A stretch of 48,497 nt of DNA from assembly GCA_945902805.1 (NCBI GenBank), contig CAMDMZ010000037.1, forward strand, positions 1 through 48,497. The letters run 5' to 3'. This DNA is from Propionivibrio dicarboxylicus (GTDB taxonomy: Bacteria; Pseudomonadota; Gammaproteobacteria; Burkholderiales; Rhodocyclaceae). Made by a program: the position numbers and the translations under genes. Below are positions 29,348 through 39,135 of this stretch, one piece after another. The stretch's first letter is position 1; each line of letters opens with the position of its first letter. Under the pieces are notes generated by a model that saw only the letters and a program-made list of their open reading frames with translations, was not told where the DNA came from and searched no databases.

Positions 29348-32062
29348 GTGAAGAACTGGCTTGAATGGAGCACCTCGCTGGTTTGGGTTTTGCTCGTCTT
29401 CGGCTCATACAGTTTCAATGCAGTTCAGCTCGACAGTTTGGTCATCGATCTTGCCCGCGTCGAAGCGCGAACGCACTTTGACAAAGACATGGTGTATCGC
29501 CGTTGGGCCGCCAAGCATGGCGGTGTCTATGTCCCGGCGACAGCCGACACGCCGCCTAATCCCTACCTCAGCAACATTCCGGACCGTGATGTCGTTACGT
29601 CCGCAGGCAAGTCGCTGACGCTGGTCAATCCGGCCTACATGACGCGCCAGGTGCATGAATTGGGCGCCGAACAGTACGGCGTGCGTGCGCATATCACCAG
29701 CCTGAATCCACTGCGGCCGGAAAACCGTGCCGACGAATGGGAGCAGCAAGCCCTGCGCTCATTTGAAACGGGGACTCCTGAAGTCGCCGAGCGCGTAATG
29801 ACCGCCGGAGAACCCTTCCTGCGTTTCATGCGCCCCATGTTGGCCGAGCAACCATGCCTGAAATGCCATGAAATCCAGGGCTACAAGCTCGGCGAAGTGC
29901 GTGGTGGGCTCAGCGTTTCGGTGCCACTCAAGCCTTACATCGAGATCGCCGATCAGCAGCGGCAGCGCGTGCAACTGAGGCATGGTGCGGTAGCTCTGCT
30001 CGGTGTGCTCGGCTTGTGGCTGGGTATCGGGCGCATCCGGCGCGTTGAAGACGTCCTGCGCAAAAGCGAAGCCAAGTTTCACACCATGGCCGACTGGACC
30101 TACGACTGGGAATACTGGATCCAGCCCGATGGCCAGTTTCATTACACCACGCCGTCAGTCGAGCGGGTGTCGGGCTACACCGCCGCTGAGCTGACACGAG
30201 ATCCCGGTTTGCTCGAACGGATGGTCTTTGCCGACGACCAGGCTCTTTGGCTCGAGCACAGTCTCTCGCATTTGCCCGGCGCGGCATCGCATGAACTCGC
30301 CGAACTGGAGTTTCGGATTGTGACCAAGGGCGGCGCTATCCGCTGGGTGAGTCACGCCTGCCGCCCGATCTTCGACGATGGCGGTACGTATCAGGGGCGT
30401 CGCGTCTCGATTCATGACATCACCGAGCGCAAACGTAACGAAACGAAGCTGGCCGACGAATATCGCCTGCGGCAACAGGTCATCGACGCCAACCCCGGGT
30501 TTTTCCATTTGTTCGACGCAACGCTGCGCCCCGTGCTGTGGAATCGCAACGTGGAAACCACGCTCGGCCTCACTACCGAGGAATATGCGCAGACCTTTGC
30601 CGGCGATTACGTCGATGCGGCCGATTTAGGCCGGGTGAAGGAAGGTCTGAAAAGCGTTTATGACGGCACCCCGGCCAGCATGGAACTAACCATCGTCACC
30701 CGTGCCGGGCGACGCATTCCCTTCCTGTACTCGGCGTCGCCGTTTGTTATCGATGGGCAACCGGCCGTGATTGCCTTTGGCGTGGATATCTCCGCCCTGC
30801 GGATCGCCGAAGCCGAGCGTGACGCGTACCGTCTGCATCTGGAAGATCTGGTTGCGGAGCGAACCGCGCAGTTGATGGAAGCCAAGGAAGCGGCTGAGGC
30901 GGCCAATCTGGCCAAGAGTTCCTTCCTGGCGAATATGTCGCACGAGATCCGCACGCCGCTGAATGCGATCAATGGCATGGTCCATCTGATCAAGCGTTCC
31001 GGAGTGACGACCGAGCAAGCTGACCGGTTGCAGAAGATCGATATGGCAGGTGAGCATCTGCTCGAAATTCTCAATGCGGTCCTTGATCTGTCCAAGATCG
31101 ACGCCGGCAAGTTTACGCTGGATGAATCGCCAGTCAGGATCGACGCCATTCTCGGCAACGTCACCGCGATGCTGCAGCAACGTGCGCAGAGCAAGCATTT
31201 GGACTGGTCCGCCGAAACTGGCGATCTGCCCGCGAATCTGGTGGGTGATGTCACCCGCCTGCAACAAGCGCTGCTGAATTACGCGACCAACGCCATCAAG
31301 TTCACCGAAGCTGGCCATGTGCGTCTGTCGGCCCATTTGGTCGAAGAAGATTCCGCTACCGCCCTGGTTCGCTTCGAGGTAACCGATAGCGGTATCGGCA
31401 TCGCTCCGGCAGTCATGTCCAAGCTCTTCAGTGTTTTTGAGCAGGCGGACAACAGCACAACGCGCAAGTATGGTGGTACCGGACTTGGCCTGGCGATCAC
31501 CAAGCGGCTCGCCACGCTAATGGGTGGCGACGCCGGCGCAGTCAGTGTGCCGGGACAAGGCAGCACATTCTGGTTCACGGCGCGTTTGAAAAAAGTCGAT
31601 ACGGTCGCTGCTAATCGTGACGAGATTTCAAGCCAGAACGCCGAAACGAGGATCAAACAGAGCTACGCCGGATCGCGCGTGCTGCTGGCGGAAGACGAGC
31701 CAGTCAATCGTGAAATCACCACGATGCTGCTGGAACAAGTCGGGCTGGAGGTTGATGTCGCCCAGGATGGCGTGGAAGCGCTGGACCTGGTGATACAAAA
31801 CACATACCGGCTGATTGTGATGGACATGCAAATGCCGCGCATGGACGGACTGGAAGCAACCCGTCAGATTCGCCAGCTACCCGATGGCGATCAGGTTCCC
31901 ATCCTGGCCATGACCGCCAACTCGTTCGCCGATGACAAGCAGCGTTGTTTCGAGGCCGGGATGAATGACTTCATCAGCAAACCGGTCAAGCCCGACCAAT
32001 TTTTTGCCACCTTGTTGAGATGGCTGGAGCATGGGCCGGTAAGCGACCACCGCCGGCCATAA
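29348..32062 (+). CDS. Hybrid histidine kinase with haem-motif (DUF3365/Tll0287-like) sensor domain
   Basis: This 904-residue protein has an N-terminal helix, then a periplasmic DUF3365-like domain with CLKCHE (Cys170, Cys173, His174), a c-type haem attachment motif. A second helix (about 212-230) leads to two PAS domains (about 240-365 and 375-490). HisKA follows with His532 in [13 protein letters not shown], then an ATPase with [12 protein letters not shown] and one receiver domain with Asp826 ([11 protein letters not shown]). The start is GTG at 29348, preceded by GAGGAG. It lies between nap and ccm, so it probably senses redox state, oxygen or NO at the haem and feeds a phosphorelay. No partner regulator is adjacent. 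Confidence 0.9.
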   Translation: MKNWLEWSTSLVWVLLVFGSYSFNAVQLDSLVIDLARVEARTHFDKDMVYRRWAAKHGGVYVPATADTPPNPYLSNIPDRDVVTSAGKSLTLVNPAYMTRQVHELGAEQYGVRAHITSLNPLRPENRADEWEQQALRSFETGTPEVAERVMTAGEPFLRFMRPMLAEQPCLKCHEIQGYKLGEVRGGLSVSVPLKPYIEIADQQRQRVQLRHGAVALLGVLGLWLGIGRIRRVEDVLRKSEAKFHTMADWTYDWEYWIQPDGQFHYTTPSVERVSGYTAAELTRDPGLLERMVFADDQALWLEHSLSHLPGAASHELAELEFRIVTKGGAIRWVSHACRPIFDDGGTYQGRRVSIHDITERKRNETKLADEYRLRQQVIDANPGFFHLFDATLRPVLWNRNVETTLGLTTEEYAQTFAGDYVDAADLGRVKEGLKSVYDGTPASMELTIVTRAGRRIPFLYSASPFVIDGQPAVIAFGVDISALRIAEAERDAYRLHLEDLVAERTAQLMEAKEAAEAANLAKSSFLANMSHEIRTPLNAINGMVHLIKRSGVTTEQADRLQKIDMAGEHLLEILNAVLDLSKIDAGKFTLDESPVRIDAILGNVTAMLQQRAQSKHLDWSAETGDLPANLVGDVTRLQQALLNYATNAIKFTEAGHVRLSAHLVEEDSATALVRFEVTDSGIGIAPAVMSKLFSVFEQADNSTTRKYGGTGLGLAITKRLATLMGGDAGAVSVPGQGSTFWFTARLKKVDTVAANRDEISSQNAETRIKQSYAGSRVLLAEDEPVNREITTMLLEQVGLEVDVAQDGVEALDLVIQNTYRLIVMDMQMPRMDGLEATRQIRQLPDGDQVPILAMTANSFADDKQRCFEAGMNDFISKPVKPDQFFATLLRWLEHGPVSDHRRP

Positions 32063-32070
32063 AGTTTCAC

Positions 32071-32100
32071 CGTCCAGGCTGAGCCTGTCGAAGCTCAAGG
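32071..32100 (+). repeat. Single copy of a GAGCCTGTCGAAGC-type intergenic palindrome
   Basis: CAGGCTGAGCCTGTCGAAGC resembles the common proteobacterial intergenic element containing TTCGACAGGCTCAGCC. AGGCTGAGCCT is internally palindromic. Only this copy was found in the window; identification as a known repeat is from memory. Confidence 0.45.
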
Positions 32101-32121
32101 TGCAAAGGTGTAGGCTGCGCT

Positions 32122-32151
32122 CTGGCAGCGGGATTTCCTCCCCGCTGCCAG
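32122..32151. terminator. Hairpin between the convergent kinase and ccmI genes
   Basis: CTGGCAGCGGG and CCCGCTGCCAG pair perfectly over 11 bases around an eight-base loop. There is no clear T-run on either strand, but its position between two convergent gene ends suggests bidirectional transcription termination. Confidence 0.55.
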
Positions 32152-32157
32152 CGGCAT

Positions 32158-33399
32158 TTACTTGAGCTCGTTCTCGATCAGGATGCGAATGCCCTTGTCA
32201 CCGGGCTTGACCACAGTGCTTTGGCCGGTCAGATCACCGGGACTGGCGGTGGCGGTACCACCCTTGGCAATGCGTGCCTGAACGCGAATGGCGGTGACTT
32301 CGGAGAGCTTGGCGCCACCCAGCGAGTTTTCATCCGACAGGGTGAAGTTATACGGGAGCTCGGCGACTTTCAGTCGCAGGGCGGCGAGCGGCATGGGCGG
32401 GCCGCCTTCGGCGCGGGCGAAGATGAACACCACGTCATCGGCTTTGGCCTTGGCGCGCAGCGCAGGCGCGAGTTCGACGCGACCACTGAGGGTCTTGCCG
32501 CCGGCGGCAGCGGGCTTCTTGGCCATCGCCGCACTGGCGTGCGCCGTCTTGCCAGCACCGACTTTTTGCCGTGCCTGGTCGAGACCGGCGCCGATCGATT
32601 CGGCGTCGTCCGAACCGGGTTCGAGCTTTTTCAGGAGCGGTTCCCAGTATTTGATGGTGTCGTTCCAGCGCTCGTTCTGTATCGCATCGACGCCCGCCAG
32701 ATACAGACCCAGCATGTTTTCCGGATCAAGTTGCAAGGCTTTGGCAATCAGCTGACGCGGCCGGCCGGAGAAATCACCGTCGGCCTTGCGCACCAGGAAT
32801 TCGGCAAAGGCGCCGAGGAGTTCCGGGCTTTGCTCCAGCGCCGGGCCAATTCGGCCAAACGCTTTTTCGCCATCGTCGTAGCGCCCCATGGCGGCGTAGG
32901 AGCGCGCCAGCATCGCCCAGCCTTGGGGATTGTCGGGCTTTTCTTCGAGTCGCTTGGCGAGATCGTCCACCATTTTTTCCATGCTGGCGTTGGCGCGGTA
33001 ATCCTGCTGGGCGGCGCTGAGCATGGTGTCGGGAGAGCCCAGCACGTTATAGAGCGCAAACGCGCCGATCGGAATGACCAGCGCGAGGACCACCCAGAGA
33101 CCCCGGAAGCCACTGGTGGCAAACCCCGGAGACGTCTGATTGCCACGCGTATCGTCGAGCAGCCGTCGTTGCAGTTCGTCACGCGTCGCGACATAGTCGC
33201 TTTCGGCGAGTTGGCCGGCAGTTCGGTCGCGTTCCAGATCGGCGATCTGGTCGCGGTAGATGGCGGTGTTGAGTGCGCGCATGGCATCGTCTTCCGATGC
33301 GGCACGGGTGGGGGCGACGCGGGCCAGCCACCATGGACGAAGCAGTACCAGCAGGGCAACGACGGTGATTGCCGCTGCAGAAAGATAAAAATTTGTCAC
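32158..33399 (-). CDS. ccmI: CcmI, apocytochrome c chaperone
   Basis: This 413-residue protein has two N-terminal helices (about 5-22 and 95-115) enclosing a cytosolic coiled segment, then a periplasmic TPR region (YRANASMEKMVDDLAKRL, NPQGWAMLARSYAAMGRYDDGEKAF). The C-terminal domain has PLAALRLKVAELPYNFTL. CcmI holds unfolded apocytochromes for CcmFH to attach haem. A dispersed-repeat copy encodes KVGAGKTA at about 278-286, in the linker between the TPR and C-terminal domains. It is the last gene of the ccm operon and overlaps ccmH by four bases. Confidence 0.93.
   Translation of the reverse strand: MTNFYLSAAAITVVALLVLLRPWWLARVAPTRAASEDDAMRALNTAIYRDQIADLERDRTAGQLAESDYVATRDELQRRLLDDTRGNQTSPGFATSGFRGLWVVLALVIPIGAFALYNVLGSPDTMLSAAQQDYRANASMEKMVDDLAKRLEEKPDNPQGWAMLARSYAAMGRYDDGEKAFGRIGPALEQSPELLGAFAEFLVRKADGDFSGRPRQLIAKALQLDPENMLGLYLAGVDAIQNERWNDTIKYWEPLLKKLEPGSDDAESIGAGLDQARQKVGAGKTAHASAAMAKKPAAAGGKTLSGRVELAPALRAKAKADDVVFIFARAEGGPPMPLAALRLKVAELPYNFTLSDENSLGGAKLSEVTAIRVQARIAKGGTATASPGDLTGQSTVVKPGDKGIRILIENELK
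32541..32567 (-). repeat. Dispersed 25-28 bp repeat, copy 5 (inside ccmI)
   Basis: In the gene's sense: AAAAAGTCGGTGCTGG then CAAGACGGCGC. It is translated K-V-G-A-G-K-T-A within the interdomain linker. Confidence 0.85.
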
Positions 33400-33872
33400 G
33401 AGCGGTTGTCTTTCGAGCTGGAGTTGGCGAGCAGAGCCTCGGCGCGGTGACGTTCTTCGTCCGACAGCGGCCCGGCAAGCGGTTGTTTGGTGCGTCGGCG
33501 CAGGAACATGAGCATGGCTGCGACGCCGCCGCCAAGCAACAGGAAGGGGCCAACCCAGAGCAGCCAGGTGGTGGGTTTGACCGGCGGCCGGTAGCGGACG
33601 AAATCACCATAACGACCGACCATGAAATCGAGGATTTCCTTGTCGGTCTTGCCGTCGCGAATCATGGTGCGAATTTCGCGTCGCAAGTCCAGCGCCAGAT
33701 CGGCGCGCGAGCCAGCCAGTGATTCGTTCTGGCAGACCAGGCAGCGCAACTCCTCGCTGATCGCCATCAGGCGGGCTTCGAGTACCGGATCTTCGGCCAG
33801 CGGCGCCGCGTCCTTGGCGATTGCGCCCAGCGAGAGCAGCAGGGCGAAGACGATCACGAGCCAGCGCTTCAT
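33396..33872 (-). CDS. ccmH: CcmH, apocytochrome c thiol reductase/ligation subunit
   Basis: This 158-residue protein has a signal peptide (MKRWLVIVFALLLSLGAIA), the redox motif LRCLVCQNESLAGSRADLA with its CxxC pair, and a C-terminal membrane helix (LLWVGPFLLLGGGVAAMLMFL). It keeps the CxxCH cysteines of apocytochromes reduced and works with CcmF. It is the short single-domain form, CcmI being separate. Both ends overlap neighbours by four bases. Confidence 0.95.
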   Translation of the reverse strand: MKRWLVIVFALLLSLGAIAKDAAPLAEDPVLEARLMAISEELRCLVCQNESLAGSRADLALDLRREIRTMIRDGKTDKEILDFMVGRYGDFVRYRPPVKPTTWLLWVGPFLLLGGGVAAMLMFLRRRTKQPLAGPLSDEERHRAEALLANSSSKDNRS

Positions 33873-34393
33873 TTCGACAACTCCGCAACCAGAGGCAGGA
33901 TTTCGTCCTTGAGCGAATCGGGGGTGATCGGGCCGGTGTGTTTCATGCGGATGACGCCTTGTTTATCGATGATGTAGGTTTCCGGCACGCCATAGACCCC
34001 GTAGTTGATGCCAACGCGGCCATCGCTATCGAAAGCCGAGAGTTGGTAGGGATCACCGAAGTCGACCAGCCACTTCTTGCCGTCGGCCGCCGCGTCCTTG
34101 TAATTCAGGCCGATTATCGGGACACCACCTTGCTTGGCAAAGGCCACCAGCACCGGGTGTTCCTGGCGACATGAAACGCACCACGAGGCCCAGACGTTGA
34201 AGAGCCAGACTTTGCCTTTCATGTCGGCCGGGCTAAAGCTCTTGCTCGGGTCGCCGAGTTGCGGCACCTTGAAATCAGGCGCCGGTTTGCCGACCAGCGG
34301 ACTGGGCACGTCGCGCGGATTGCGGTTAAGTCCAATGGCGAGAAAGACGACCAGGACGGCGAAGCCGATCAGCGGCAGGAGGAATTTCTTCAT
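33869..34393 (-). CDS. ccmG: CcmG/DsbE, membrane-anchored periplasmic thioredoxin
   Basis: This 174-residue protein has one N-terminal helix ([21 protein letters not shown]) and a thioredoxin fold with WASWCVSCRQEHPVL and the cis-proline loop YGVPETYIID. It reduces CcmH or apocytochromes. ATG at 34393 is chosen because it overlaps the ccmF stop (ATGA) and begins the membrane anchor; a longer open frame upstream is only the shadow of ccmF. Confidence 0.95.
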   Translation of the reverse strand: MKKFLLPLIGFAVLVVFLAIGLNRNPRDVPSPLVGKPAPDFKVPQLGDPSKSFSPADMKGKVWLFNVWASWCVSCRQEHPVLVAFAKQGGVPIIGLNYKDAAADGKKWLVDFGDPYQLSAFDSDGRVGINYGVYGVPETYIIDKQGVIRMKHTGPITPDSLKDEILPLVAELSK

Positions 34394-36360
34394 GCGGCGG
34401 CTCCTTGGGTCAGCGTCGTGGTGCGACGCGCGGCGCGCACCCGATAACGGCGATCGAGCATGGCGGCCAGACCGCCCAGGCCCATCAGGATGCAGCCACC
34501 CCAGATCCAGTCGACGAAGGGTTTGTGATACACGCGCACTGCCCACGCCCCGTCATCGAGCGGTTCGCCAAGTGACACATAGACATCGCGGGTGATTCCG
34601 GCATCGATCGCGGCTTCGGTCATCGGCATCGAGGACGAGAAATAGTTGCGCTTTTCCGGATGCAACATCTTCTCCAGCTTGCCGTCCTTCAGCAGTTCGA
34701 CATCGCCGACGGCGGCCTTGTAGTTCGGTCCCATGGCGGCCTTGACGCCAAGGAAGCGGAAGGTGTAACCACCAACTTCTACGGTGTCGCCGGGTCCCAT
34801 GCGGACATCCTTTTCGGCCTGAAAGCCACCGACCATGGTGACGCCGAGCACAAACACCGCCATACCCAGGTGCGCCATTTGCATGCCCCAGAAGGCCGCC
34901 GGTGGGTTGCCGGTCTTCAGTCGGTCGCGCGTTTGCACCACCACGGCCGTGGCGATCCAGGCGGCGAGGAGACTGCCAAGGCCGGTCATCGGCGTCCAGC
35001 CGCCCATCAGGATTGGTATCCCAACGCCAGCGATTACCGCGACCACCATGCCGATGCGCAGACGCGCCACCAGATCCTTGAGATCGGCATGCTTCCAGCG
35101 TGCGATCGGGCCGACGGCGATCAGCACCAGCAAGGGCACCATGATCGGGACGAAGACGGCATTGAAGTAGGGCGGGCCGACCGAGAGCTTGCCCAGATTG
35201 AGGGCGTCGATCAGCAAGGGATAGAGCGTGCCCAGCAGCACGCTGCCGCAGGCGACGACGAGAAACACGTTGTTCATCAGCAGCAGGGTTTCGCGCGAGA
35301 CCAGACTGAAGTCGCCGCCGCCTGGCGCCGTGCCACCAGCACCGAGTTTTTCGGTTTGCGCCGCGCGCCAGGCGAAGAGCATCAGCGAGCTACCGACCAC
35401 GATGGCCAGCAGCAGCAGAATGAAAACGCCGCGCCGTGGGTCGGAAGCGAAGGCATGCACGGAGGTCAGCACACCGGAACGGACCAGGAAGGTGCCGAGC
35501 AGGCTGAGCGAGAAAGCCGAAATCGCCAGCAGCACGGTCCAGTTCTTGAAGGCGCCGCGTTTTTCGGTGACGGCCAGCGAGTGAATCAGGGCTGTGCCAA
35601 CCAGCCAGGGCATGAACGAGGCGTTTTCGACCGGGTCCCAGAACCACCAGCCGCCCCAGCCCAATTCGTAATATGCCCACCAGCTACCGAGGGCGATACC
35701 CAATGTCAGGAAAATCCAGGCCGCCGTCGTCCATGGCCGTGACCAGCGCGCCCAGGCAGCGTCGAGGCGTCCGGCAAGTAGTGCGGCGATGGCAAAGGCG
35801 AAGGCGACCGAGAAGCCGACGTAACCCATGTAGAGCATGGGTGGGTGGAAGACTAGGCCGGGGTCTTGCAGCAGCGGATTCAGGTCGCGGCCTTGTGCCG
35901 GTGCCGGAATCAGGCGGTCGAAGGGGTTGGAGGTGAATAGCACAAAGGCCAGCAGCCCGACGGTGACCAGACCGAGAACGCCCAACACACGCGCCACCAT
36001 GGCATCCGGCAACTGGCGCGAGAACGCGGCAACGGCCATGCCCCAGCCCGACAGCATCAGAATCCACAGCAACAGCGAGCCCTCATGCCCACCCCAGACG
36101 GCGGCGAAGCGATAGAGATCAGGCAGGTGAGTGTTGGAGTGGTGGGCAACGTAGGCCACCGAGAAGTCGCTGACCATGAACGACTGCGCCAGGCAGCCAA
36201 AGGCAAACGAGATCAGCAGGAACTGGGCTTGTGCCGCCGGTCGGGCTAGCGCGACCCATTGCGCATTGCCGCGCTGCGCGCCAATTAACGGCAGCACGCC
36301 TTGTGCGATGGTGACAAGAAACGCGAGGATGAGAGCGAAATGGCCGATTTCTGGGATCAT
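34390..36360 (-). CDS. ccmF: CcmF, haem lyase core of cytochrome c maturation
   Basis: This 656-residue membrane protein has about 15 helices and the WWD haem-handling motif [18 protein letters not shown]. It attaches haem from CcmE to apocytochrome c together with CcmH. A dispersed-repeat copy adds KLGAGGTA at about 337-346, in the loop between AWRAAQTE and [14 protein letters not shown]. The family is usually compact at this place. Length and both termini are otherwise normal, and four-base overlaps join it to ccmE and ccmG. Confidence 0.96.
   Translation of the reverse strand: MIPEIGHFALILAFLVTIAQGVLPLIGAQRGNAQWVALARPAAQAQFLLISFAFGCLAQSFMVSDFSVAYVAHHSNTHLPDLYRFAAVWGGHEGSLLLWILMLSGWGMAVAAFSRQLPDAMVARVLGVLGLVTVGLLAFVLFTSNPFDRLIPAPAQGRDLNPLLQDPGLVFHPPMLYMGYVGFSVAFAFAIAALLAGRLDAAWARWSRPWTTAAWIFLTLGIALGSWWAYYELGWGGWWFWDPVENASFMPWLVGTALIHSLAVTEKRGAFKNWTVLLAISAFSLSLLGTFLVRSGVLTSVHAFASDPRRGVFILLLLAIVVGSSLMLFAWRAAQTEKLGAGGTAPGGGDFSLVSRETLLLMNNVFLVVACGSVLLGTLYPLLIDALNLGKLSVGPPYFNAVFVPIMVPLLVLIAVGPIARWKHADLKDLVARLRIGMVVAVIAGVGIPILMGGWTPMTGLGSLLAAWIATAVVVQTRDRLKTGNPPAAFWGMQMAHLGMAVFVLGVTMVGGFQAEKDVRMGPGDTVEVGGYTFRFLGVKAAMGPNYKAAVGDVELLKDGKLEKMLHPEKRNYFSSSMPMTEAAIDAGITRDVYVSLGEPLDDGAWAVRVYHKPFVDWIWGGCILMGLGGLAAMLDRRYRVRAARRTTTLTQGAAA
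35324..35351 (-). repeat. Dispersed 25-28 bp repeat, copy 6 (inside ccmF)
   Basis: In the gene's sense: AAAAACTCGGTGCTGG then TGGCACGGCGCC. It is translated as K/L-G-A-G-G-T-A in a loop between membrane helices. One base differs from the core (GTCGG to CTCGG). Confidence 0.8.
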
Positions 36361-36794
36361 TGGAGTGTCTTCTGCGCTTTCTGCGCCTGGTCTAGGGCGT
36401 GCTGGGCTTCGGGAGGCATGTAGTTTTCGTCGTGTTTGGCCAGCACTTCGCTGGCGGTGAAGAGTCCATCCGGGCCGAGCTTGCCTTGCACCACGGCGCC
36501 TTTCCCTTCCTTGAACAGGTCGGGCAGGATGCCGGTGTAGGCGACGGGGACTTCCTTGGCGGTATCGGTCACGATGAAATTCACGGTGAGTTCGTTACGT
36601 TTGACCGAACCCTCCTTGACCATTCCGCCGATGCGGAAAGCCTTGCCCTGTGGTGCCTTGCCGGCGGCGACTTCAGAGGGCGTGACATACAGCGCGATGT
36701 TGGAATCGAGCGCGTTGAGCACCAGTGTGGCCGCCACGGCCAGCGAGGCGAGGCCGCCGACAATCAGGGCGATGCGTTTTTGACGGGGTTTCAT
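36357..36794 (-). CDS. ccmE: CcmE, periplasmic haem chaperone
   Basis: This 145-residue protein has one N-terminal anchor and a beta-barrel domain. The haem-binding histidine is His121 in [12 protein letters not shown], the conserved HxxxY motif. It receives haem from CcmC with CcmAB help and passes it to Ccm[12 protein letters not shown] and [14 protein letters not shown] are family hallmarks. It overlaps both ccmF and ccmD. Confidence 0.96.
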   Translation of the reverse strand: MKPRQKRIALIVGGLASLAVAATLVLNALDSNIALYVTPSEVAAGKAPQGKAFRIGGMVKEGSVKRNELTVNFIVTDTAKEVPVAYTGILPDLFKEGKGAVVQGKLGPDGLFTASEVLAKHDENYMPPEAQHALDQAQKAQKTLQ

Positions 36795-36979
36795 GGGGCT
36801 TTGCTATCCAGTTCGTCCGCGAGGCGTTCACGGCGCAGGGTGTCACGAATCGATCTTTGACGGTGGCGCGCCAGAATTGGTTCCGCAACCATCAATATCA
36901 GGCAGGCACCAAAGCTTCCCCAGACGAAGAAGCCGCGCCCGCCCATGGCGAAAAACTCGCCGACGCTAGTCCACTGCAT
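36791..36979 (-). CDS. ccmD: CcmD, small membrane adaptor
   Basis: This 62-residue protein has one membrane helix ([20 protein letters not shown]) followed by a basic segment ([15 protein letters not shown]). CcmD stabilises the CcmABCE complex and helps release holo-CcmE. Its start overlaps the end of ccmC by 14 bases and its end overlaps ccmE by four. Confidence 0.9.
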   Translation of the reverse strand: MQWTSVGEFFAMGGRGFFVWGSFGACLILMVAEPILARHRQRSIRDTLRRERLADELDSKAP

Positions 36980-37718
36980 GCTTGACCCACTCCGTATTGG
37001 CTTCGCGTTCCAGAATGATGGCGCGCGCGCGCATCAAGGCCACCGCGATCGAGTACATCCAGAAAAACAGCGCCATGATCAGCATGCCCCAGAGCATGGT
37101 TTGCGCCATGGCCGGCGATTTGGTCAGCGACACCGAGGCACCCTGATGCAGCGTGTTCCACCATTTCACCGAGAAGTAGATGATGGGAATGTTCACCACG
37201 CCGACCAGCGCCAGGATGGCCCCGGCCTTGTCGGCACGGCGGGCGTCGTCAATCGCGGCTTGCAGGGCTATGAAGCCGATGTAAAGAAAGAACAGGATCA
37301 GTTCTGAGGTCAGGCGTGCGTCCCACACCCACCAGGTGCCCCACATCGGCTTGCCCCACAAGGCGCCGGTCCAGAGCGACAGCGCGGCCATCAGCGCGCC
37401 AGTGGGAGCCAGCGATTGCGCCACCATGCCGGAGAGCCTGGTGTTGAACGTCAAGCCGATGCCAGCCCAGAAGGCCATCACTAGATAGATGAACATCGAC
37501 ATCCACGACGCCGGGACATGCACGAAGATGATGCGGTAGGCCTCGCCCTGAGTGGCGTCGGTAGGCGCGACGAAGAAGCTGATATAGAGTCCGGCGACGC
37601 CGAAGATCGCCGTCAGCGCCCAGAACCACGGAATCAGCTTGCCGGCCAGCGGATAGAAGGCCTGCGGACTGGCGAAGTGAAACAGCAGGCGGGCGATCGG
37701 ATGTGACTTGTCGGTCAT
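36966..37718 (-). CDS. ccmC: CcmC, haem-handling membrane protein
   Basis: This 250-residue protein has six helices and the WWD motif (WGTWWVWDARLTSELILF), with flanking histidines for haem. It loads haem onto CcmE. The gene begins 55 bases downstream of ccmB, the widest gap in the otherwise overlapping ccm operon. That gap contains a dispersed-repeat copy. Confidence 0.96.
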   Translation of the reverse strand: MTDKSHPIARLLFHFASPQAFYPLAGKLIPWFWALTAIFGVAGLYISFFVAPTDATQGEAYRIIFVHVPASWMSMFIYLVMAFWAGIGLTFNTRLSGMVAQSLAPTGALMAALSLWTGALWGKPMWGTWWVWDARLTSELILFFLYIGFIALQAAIDDARRADKAGAILALVGVVNIPIIYFSVKWWNTLHQGASVSLTKSPAMAQTMLWGMLIMALFFWMYSIAVALMRARAIILEREANTEWVKHAVD

Positions 37719-37724
37719 AAGCTC

Positions 37725-37752
37725 AAAAAGTCGGCGCTGGCGGAACGGCGCC
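37725..37752 (+). repeat. Dispersed 25-28 bp repeat, copy 7 (between ccmB and ccmC)
   Basis: AAAAAGTCGGCGCTGG then CGGAACGGCGCC, the cleanest copy. It occupies 28 of the 55 bases between two operon genes and ends six bases before the ccmC start codon, so it may displace or alter the ccmC ribosome site. Confidence 0.88.
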
Positions 37753-37773
37753 CATGGTTAACAATTTAACAAT

Positions 37774-38439
37774 CTATTCCAGGGCAATCTTCAGTGCCGC
37801 TGTGGTCGCCCAAGGCGCAAAAAACACGGCCACCGCCAACATTGCTGCAAGCAATGAGAAGTGGCCGCCAATATCCAGGCCGGCAATATACGCTTCCACC
37901 GCGCCGGCACCGAAGATCAGGGCCGGCACATACAAAGGCAACACCAGCAGCGCCATCAACACGCCACCGCCCCGAACGCCCAGCGTCAGCGCGGCACCGA
38001 TGGCACCGATCAGGCTGAGCAAAGGCGTGCCGAGCAGCAAGGCCAGCGTCAGAACCCACAGCGCCCCGGCGTCGAGATCAAACTGAATGCCCAGCACCGG
38101 CGCCAGCAGCACTAGCGGCAAGCCGCAAACCAGCCAGTGCGCCAGTATTTTGCCAGACACGAGCAAACCGAATGGTGCGGGCGATAGCGCCATTTGTTCC
38201 AGCGTGCCGTCCTGATGGTCGGCGGCGAACATGCGCGGCAGGCCGAGTAGCGTGGCGAGCAGGGCGGCGACCCAAAGAATGCCAGGCGCGATTTTCTTCA
38301 ATAGCGCCGGCTCCGGGCCGATGCCAAGCGGAAACAGACTGGTGACGATGACGAAGAAAAACAGCGCCGTCAGCACCTCGCTCTTGCGCCGCAGGGCCAG
38401 CAATAGATCGCGTCGCGTGGTCGCGAACAGGGCATTCAT
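37774..38439 (-). CDS. ccmB: CcmB, membrane subunit of the CcmAB ABC complex
   Basis: This 221-residue membrane protein with about six helices matches CcmB (LATTRRDLLLALRRKSEVL start region, FFVIVTSLFPLGIGPEP, RMFAADHQDGTLEQMALSP). With CcmA it uses ATP to release holo-CcmE from CcmCD. It overlaps ccmA by four bases. Confidence 0.95.
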   Translation of the reverse strand: MNALFATTRRDLLLALRRKSEVLTALFFFVIVTSLFPLGIGPEPALLKKIAPGILWVAALLATLLGLPRMFAADHQDGTLEQMALSPAPFGLLVSGKILAHWLVCGLPLVLLAPVLGIQFDLDAGALWVLTLALLLGTPLLSLIGAIGAALTLGVRGGGVLMALLVLPLYVPALIFGAGAVEAYIAGLDIGGHFSLLAAMLAVAVFFAPWATTAALKIALE

Positions 38440-39035
38440 AGCGTGAGCACTCGTCCGCCGGGCACCGGCAAGGGTTGATGGCTGGTGAGTACGGCCATGC
38501 CGCCGCCAGCGAGATGGTCGCCGATCAGGCTGCCCAGCAGTTGCACAGCAGCCACGTCCAGGGCGTTGAAGGCTTCATCGAGTACCCACAATTTGGCCGG
38601 TCTCGTGAGCAGGCGGGCAAGCAGCACGCGACGTTTTTGCCCGGCCGAGAGGACGCGTACCGGCAGTTCTTCACGGCCGCGTAGGCCAAGGCGGATCAAG
38701 GCCGCCAGAGCGTCACGTTCAGTCAAGGCAAGGCCGTCGAGCGAGGCCGAGAGGCGCAGGTTTTCCAGCGGGGTCAGCTCTTCCTTGACGGCGGCATGAT
38801 GGCCGAGGTAAATCAGGTCGCGATGAAACTCGGTGGATGGAGCCAATTCGCCGCGCCAGTGAATTTCACCGCTCTCTGGCGGAGAAAGTCCGACCAGCGC
38901 ACGCATCAAGGTGGTCTTGCCGGCGCCGTTTTCGCCCTGCACGTGCAGCCATTCGCGCTCGGCGAGTGTGAACGAGACATCGGCGAAGAGCGTGCGCTCC
39001 CCGCGCGCGCAGGAAAGACCGGTGACGGACAACAT
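38436..39035 (-). CDS. ccmA: CcmA, ATPase of the CcmAB complex
   Basis: This 199-residue ABC ATPase has Walker A GENGAGKTTLMRAL, signature VLSAGQKRRVLLARL and Walker B LWVLDEAFNALD. ATG at 39035 (MLSVTGLSCARGERTLF) fits the family N-terminus; an upstream in-frame ATG at 39095 would add 20 residues that families lack. It is the first gene of ccmABCDEFGHI. A damaged second copy of its 5' part lies at 40535-40815. Confidence 0.94.
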   Translation of the reverse strand: MLSVTGLSCARGERTLFADVSFTLAEREWLHVQGENGAGKTTLMRALVGLSPPESGEIHWRGELAPSTEFHRDLIYLGHHAAVKEELTPLENLRLSASLDGLALTERDALAALIRLGLRGREELPVRVLSAGQKRRVLLARLLTRPAKLWVLDEAFNALDVAAVQLLGSLIGDHLAGGGMAVLTSHQPLPVPGGRVLTL

Positions 39036-39135
39036 GGGTGGGGATTTTGCCCGAAACAGACGGCGAACTGGTTTGCCCTGAATCAAGAGAAACAAATTCC
39101 CTTCCGGGCAATGGTTTTAGTACCTACAATTAGGT

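Noticed and set aside
31588-31610. AAAAAAGTCGATACGG inside the hybrid kinase as another repeat copy
   Set aside because: It keeps only the two outer parts and lacks the GGYGCTGG core, and it lies in a variable linker; the match may be chance.
32221-33450. A 409-codon open frame antisense to ccmI
   Set aside because: ccmI is clearly the coding strand and lies in an overlapping operon; the antisense frame is rich in composition typical of reversed GC-rich genes.
34660-35742. A 360-codon open frame antisense to ccmF
   Set aside because: ccmF has its complete WWD motif and membrane helices on the minus strand; the plus-strand product is His/Gln/Arg-rich without features.
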